Below, in pieces: positions 7,191-8,910 of a DNA stretch of 8,910 nucleotides. This DNA comes from an uncultured Mollicutes bacterium (GTDB lineage Bacteria; Bacillota_I; Bacilli_A; Acholeplasmatales; Anaeroplasmataceae): the NCBI GenBank assembly GCA_937905855.1, contig CALCWU010000189.1, positions 1-8,910 of the forward strand, read 5' to 3'. The notes below the pieces were generated by a model. That model had not been told where the DNA came from. It saw only the letters and a program-made list of their open reading frames with translations, and made no database searches. The translations under genes were made by a program, and so were the position numbers. The number at the start of each line of letters is the position of its first letter. The first letter of the stretch is position 1.

Positions 7191-8126
7191 TTATTGACCT
7201 AATTTGAATCCTAAAGCCATTTCAATATTTTGACCAAGAATTGCATCCATACAATCAGCATCCCAACCTTCTACATAGAAAGTGAAATCAGCCTTATAAA
7301 TACTTCCAGATTTAGCACCTGTAGCAACTACAGTTGTTGAATCAATTGCCTCAGCAGTTTCAGCAGTTGGAGCTACATTTGTTCTCTTACCCATAACTGC
7401 TTGATAATATTTCCAAGCATAATTTGTAGCATCAGTCTTGATTACGCCATTATCCTTGTCATAAGTTGCTGCAGTAGCATCAACAGTCTTATAAACAGTT
7501 CTTGTAGCTGCACCAAATGATGCATCTTGAGAAATTTGAGCACCTTCATAACCGCTTGCATAAGATGTTACAGCTAAACGAGTAGCATTTACTAGGTAAC
7601 CATTAGAATATGTTGTACCAGCTTCAGCATCTCCATAGTTAGCAAGTAATGTAAATGCTTCTGGTGTACTATTTTTAAATGTTGTATTATCAGCATCAAA
7701 AACAATATTTGCACCACTACTTGTAGTTTTGAAATAAACAGTAAATGTTAAATATACGCCATCAGAAGCAGCAGTACCCTTAACACCAGTTGCATCTGAA
7801 GTAACAGTTCCTGCAGTTGTTGCATCCCAGTTTTCAGCCGCAGTCTCGCTATCCTTACCATTGTATTTCTTATATGCACCATCAACATAAGAAACAGAAG
7901 TTAATTTAACATTTGAAGCATCTAATGAAATTGAGTTTGAGAAGTGAATACCATCTAATGATAGATAAATACTATCTGATGTTGCTTCTGCATTAACAGT
8001 AACATTTGATACTTTTGCTTCTGCATTTGTTGTAAACCATGCATAAGTTGTTGTAGATAGAGCGCCTGCAAGTAAAGCTAAAGAGGCTACGCTCATACCT
8101 AATTTAAGTTTTAAGCCTTTTTTCAT
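7191..8126 (-). CDS. TTYAWF-signal exported protein, tandem paralogue A
   Basis: 311 aa. The signal peptide is nearly identical to that of its neighbour: MKKGLKLKLG..., core 11-23, TTTYAWF (25-31), expected cleavage after Ala29. The mature part is Thr/Ala/Ser/Asp-rich with landmarks YLSLDG (54-59), YLVNATRLAVTSY (177-189) and YVEGWDADC (284-292), and ends soon after in a hydrophobic strand. Cys292 is the sole cysteine. An in-frame ATG upstream at 8180 would add 18 residues (MRINYKLKIKRKNKGENK), but it lacks a ribosome binding site, whereas AAAGGAG (8135-8141) lies 8 bases before the ATG at 8126. The paralogous gene also starts at the equivalent MKK. Proposed role: major exported subunit handled by the SipW-type peptidases downstream. 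No anchor motif is seen. Confidence 0.8.
   Translation of the reverse strand: MKKGLKLKLGMSVASLALLAGALSTTTYAWFTTNAEAKVSNVTVNAEATSDSIYLSLDGIHFSNSISLDASNVKLTSVSYVDGAYKKYNGKDSETAAENWDATTAGTVTSDATGVKGTAASDGVYLTFTVYFKTTSSGANIVFDADNTTFKNSTPEAFTLLANYGDAEAGTTYSNGYLVNATRLAVTSYASGYEGAQISQDASFGAATRTVYKTVDATAATYDKDNGVIKTDATNYAWKYYQAVMGKRTNVAPTAETAEAIDSTTVVATGAKSGSIYKADFTFYVEGWDADCMDAILGQNIEMALGFKLGQ
7933..8126 (-). repeat. Paralogue repeat, copy A (signal-peptide end)
   Basis: Closely similar to 6971-7164 over the same 194 bases, covering the signal peptide and the first part of the mature protein through LSLDG and HFSNS. Together the copies form a direct repeat 962 bases apart. Confidence 0.8.
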
Positions 8127-8134
8127 TTTATTTT

Positions 8135-8141
8135 CTCCTTT
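8135..8141 (-). promoter_or_regulatory. Ribosome binding site fixing the start of paralogue A
   Basis: The minus strand reads AAAGGAG, 8 bases before the ATG at 8126, in the same arrangement as the AGGAG before the neighbouring paralogue. It rules against the upstream in-frame ATG at 8180. Confidence 0.8.
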
Positions 8142-8213
8142 GTTTTTTCGCTTAATCTTTAGCTTATAGTTTATCCTCATAAAAGCTGTTGGAGACTTAT
8201 CTATATTAAATTT

Positions 8214-8910
8214 TTAATTATATAGTGCTACAAGCTTCAATTCCTCAGCTCCGGCCATATCATAGGAAGTTAATAATGATTTAAGTGTCTTTGTTTGATC
8301 ATAAGCATTAGTATCAACACTTCCATCATTTTTTACTACAGCCCAGCCCTTGAACTTGCCTGTGGCATTTGCTGGTGCTAAAGCAGGTGCTAAATACATT
8401 CCCGGATTAGCATTCGCATATTCAATATAAGGTGCTTCATCTTCTAAGCTTTGGTAGAACTTAACAGTTACTGGTTCATATGTCTTTTCAGCTGAATTAG
8501 TAAATGATAAGCTTACTGTAACCTTAGAATTACCTATACCATCAAAGCAATCAGCATCCCAGCCCTCCATCCAAAAGTTAAATGTAACCTTAGATGTAAA
8601 ACCGTTATTCTTATGCAATGTTGTTATTTTTGAATTATCATAGGTTGAAAAATCACGAATTGTTTGTGGCATATCCACATAATTTAATTCTGTAATTTTA
8701 GTATTTCTTAAATTGTTATAATAAGTAAATCCTGCGTTCTTTATTGCATCATATTTAGCCATATAAGAGCCATTTGAATTTAACTCATAGTCAGTAAATG
8801 ATGTTGCATAAGATCCAAGTCCTTTATTTATAACATTACCATCATCATAAGCATCTAGCTCATAAATCTTTGAACTATCATTTTGTGTATCTACGCTACT
8901 AAATCTTAAA
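8214..8910 (-). CDS. Exported-type protein with EGWDADC box and C-terminal InlB-like repeat (5' end missing)
   Basis: Partial: the frame stays open to the right edge, so 231 C-terminal residues are visible and the start and signal peptide lie outside. The internal ATG at 8762 is not a credible start, because coding sequence continues upstream (VDTQNDSSKIYELDAYDDG and onward). It contains FNFWMEGWDADC (box at 8547-8567), the same box as the three genes that follow. After the box it has an extra domain of about 90 residues: VTVKFYQS, then GMYLAPALAP, FKGWAV and a final LKLVALYN, matching the spacing of the Listeria-Bacteroides/InlB B repeat (G..L..P..P, F.GW, LYA.W-like end). Such repeats are found in secreted surface proteins. 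It is the first of the four substrate-like genes and may be a larger surface-exposed or adhesive component. The missing N-terminus means its signal type is assumed. Confidence 0.75.
   Translation of the reverse strand, partial: LRFSSVDTQNDSSKIYELDAYDDGNVINKGLGSYATSFTDYELNSNGSYMAKYDAIKNAGFTYYNNLRNTKITELNYVDMPQTIRDFSTYDNSKITTLHKNNGFTSKVTFNFWMEGWDADCFDGIGNSKVTVSLSFTNSAEKTYEPVTVKFYQSLEDEAPYIEYANANPGMYLAPALAPANATGKFKGWAVVKNDGSVDTNAYDQTKTLKSLLTSYDMAGAEELKLVALYN

Noticed and set aside
6971..8126. CRISPR or short tandem repeat array
   Set aside because: The only sizeable repeats are two gene-length paralogous copies; there are no regularly spaced short repeats.
8127..8180. 18-residue N-terminal extension of the 311-aa exported protein
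   Set aside because: The upstream ATG has no ribosome binding site, while AAAGGAG lies 8 bases before the inner ATG, and the paralogue starts at the equivalent position.
8163..8186. Possible promoter before paralogue A (TATAAG at 8168-8163)
   Set aside because: The -10-like hexamer is good, but no acceptable -35 lies at 16-18 bases, so it may be chance in AT-rich DNA.
1..8910. Mycoplasma-type code with TGA as Trp
   Set aside because: Trp codons in the EGWD boxes are TGG and TGA terminates at least two genes at natural ends.

Overview
The window is AT-rich and every supportable gene lies on the minus strand, so transcription runs from position 8910 toward position 1. Strong AGGAGG-type ribosome binding sites, tight gene spacing, lysine- and asparagine-rich proteins and secreted proteins with classical h-regions suggest a low-GC Gram-positive bacterium. 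A Bacilli/Erysipelotrichia relative or another lineage near the Mollicutes would fit. Tryptophan is encoded by TGG and TGA is used as a stop (for example at 768-770 and 190-192), so this is not the Mycoplasma code. Assignment below class level is not possible from the sequence.

Right half (5180-8910): four consecutive genes encode secreted, substrate-like proteins. The three complete ones begin with a signal peptide ending in TTTYAWF, resembling the signals processed by SipW-type signal peptidases (TasA/CalY-like fibre proteins of Bacillus). All four carry a C-terminal box, EGWD[A/S]DC, followed by a beta-like strand. Two are close tandem paralogues (311 and 310 aa), one is a diverged relative (335 aa), and one runs off the right edge and has an additional InlB/Listeria-Bacteroides-like repeat after the box.

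Left half (190-5017): a second probable transcription unit starts from a good sigma-A-like promoter (5052-5080). It encodes a 279-aa SipW-type (S26B, Ser-His) signal peptidase, a membrane-anchored McrB-like AAA+ ATPase, a DUF2357-like (McrC-type N-terminal region) protein with a very long charged helix, and a second, smaller SipW-type peptidase. An intrinsic terminator follows at about 157-190. A 13-bp perfect inverted repeat sits between the ATPase and DUF2357-like genes and may lower downstream expression.

Taken together, this looks like a self-contained export and assembly locus: substrates, two dedicated peptidases, and an energy-consuming AAA+/DUF2357 pair where McrBC-type restriction machinery would normally be. 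Both peptidases and both partner proteins have charged, helix-prone segments predicted to be cytosolic, which could let them assemble into one membrane complex. The pieces are recognisable families, but the combination and the function of the ATPase pair are inferred, not demonstrated.
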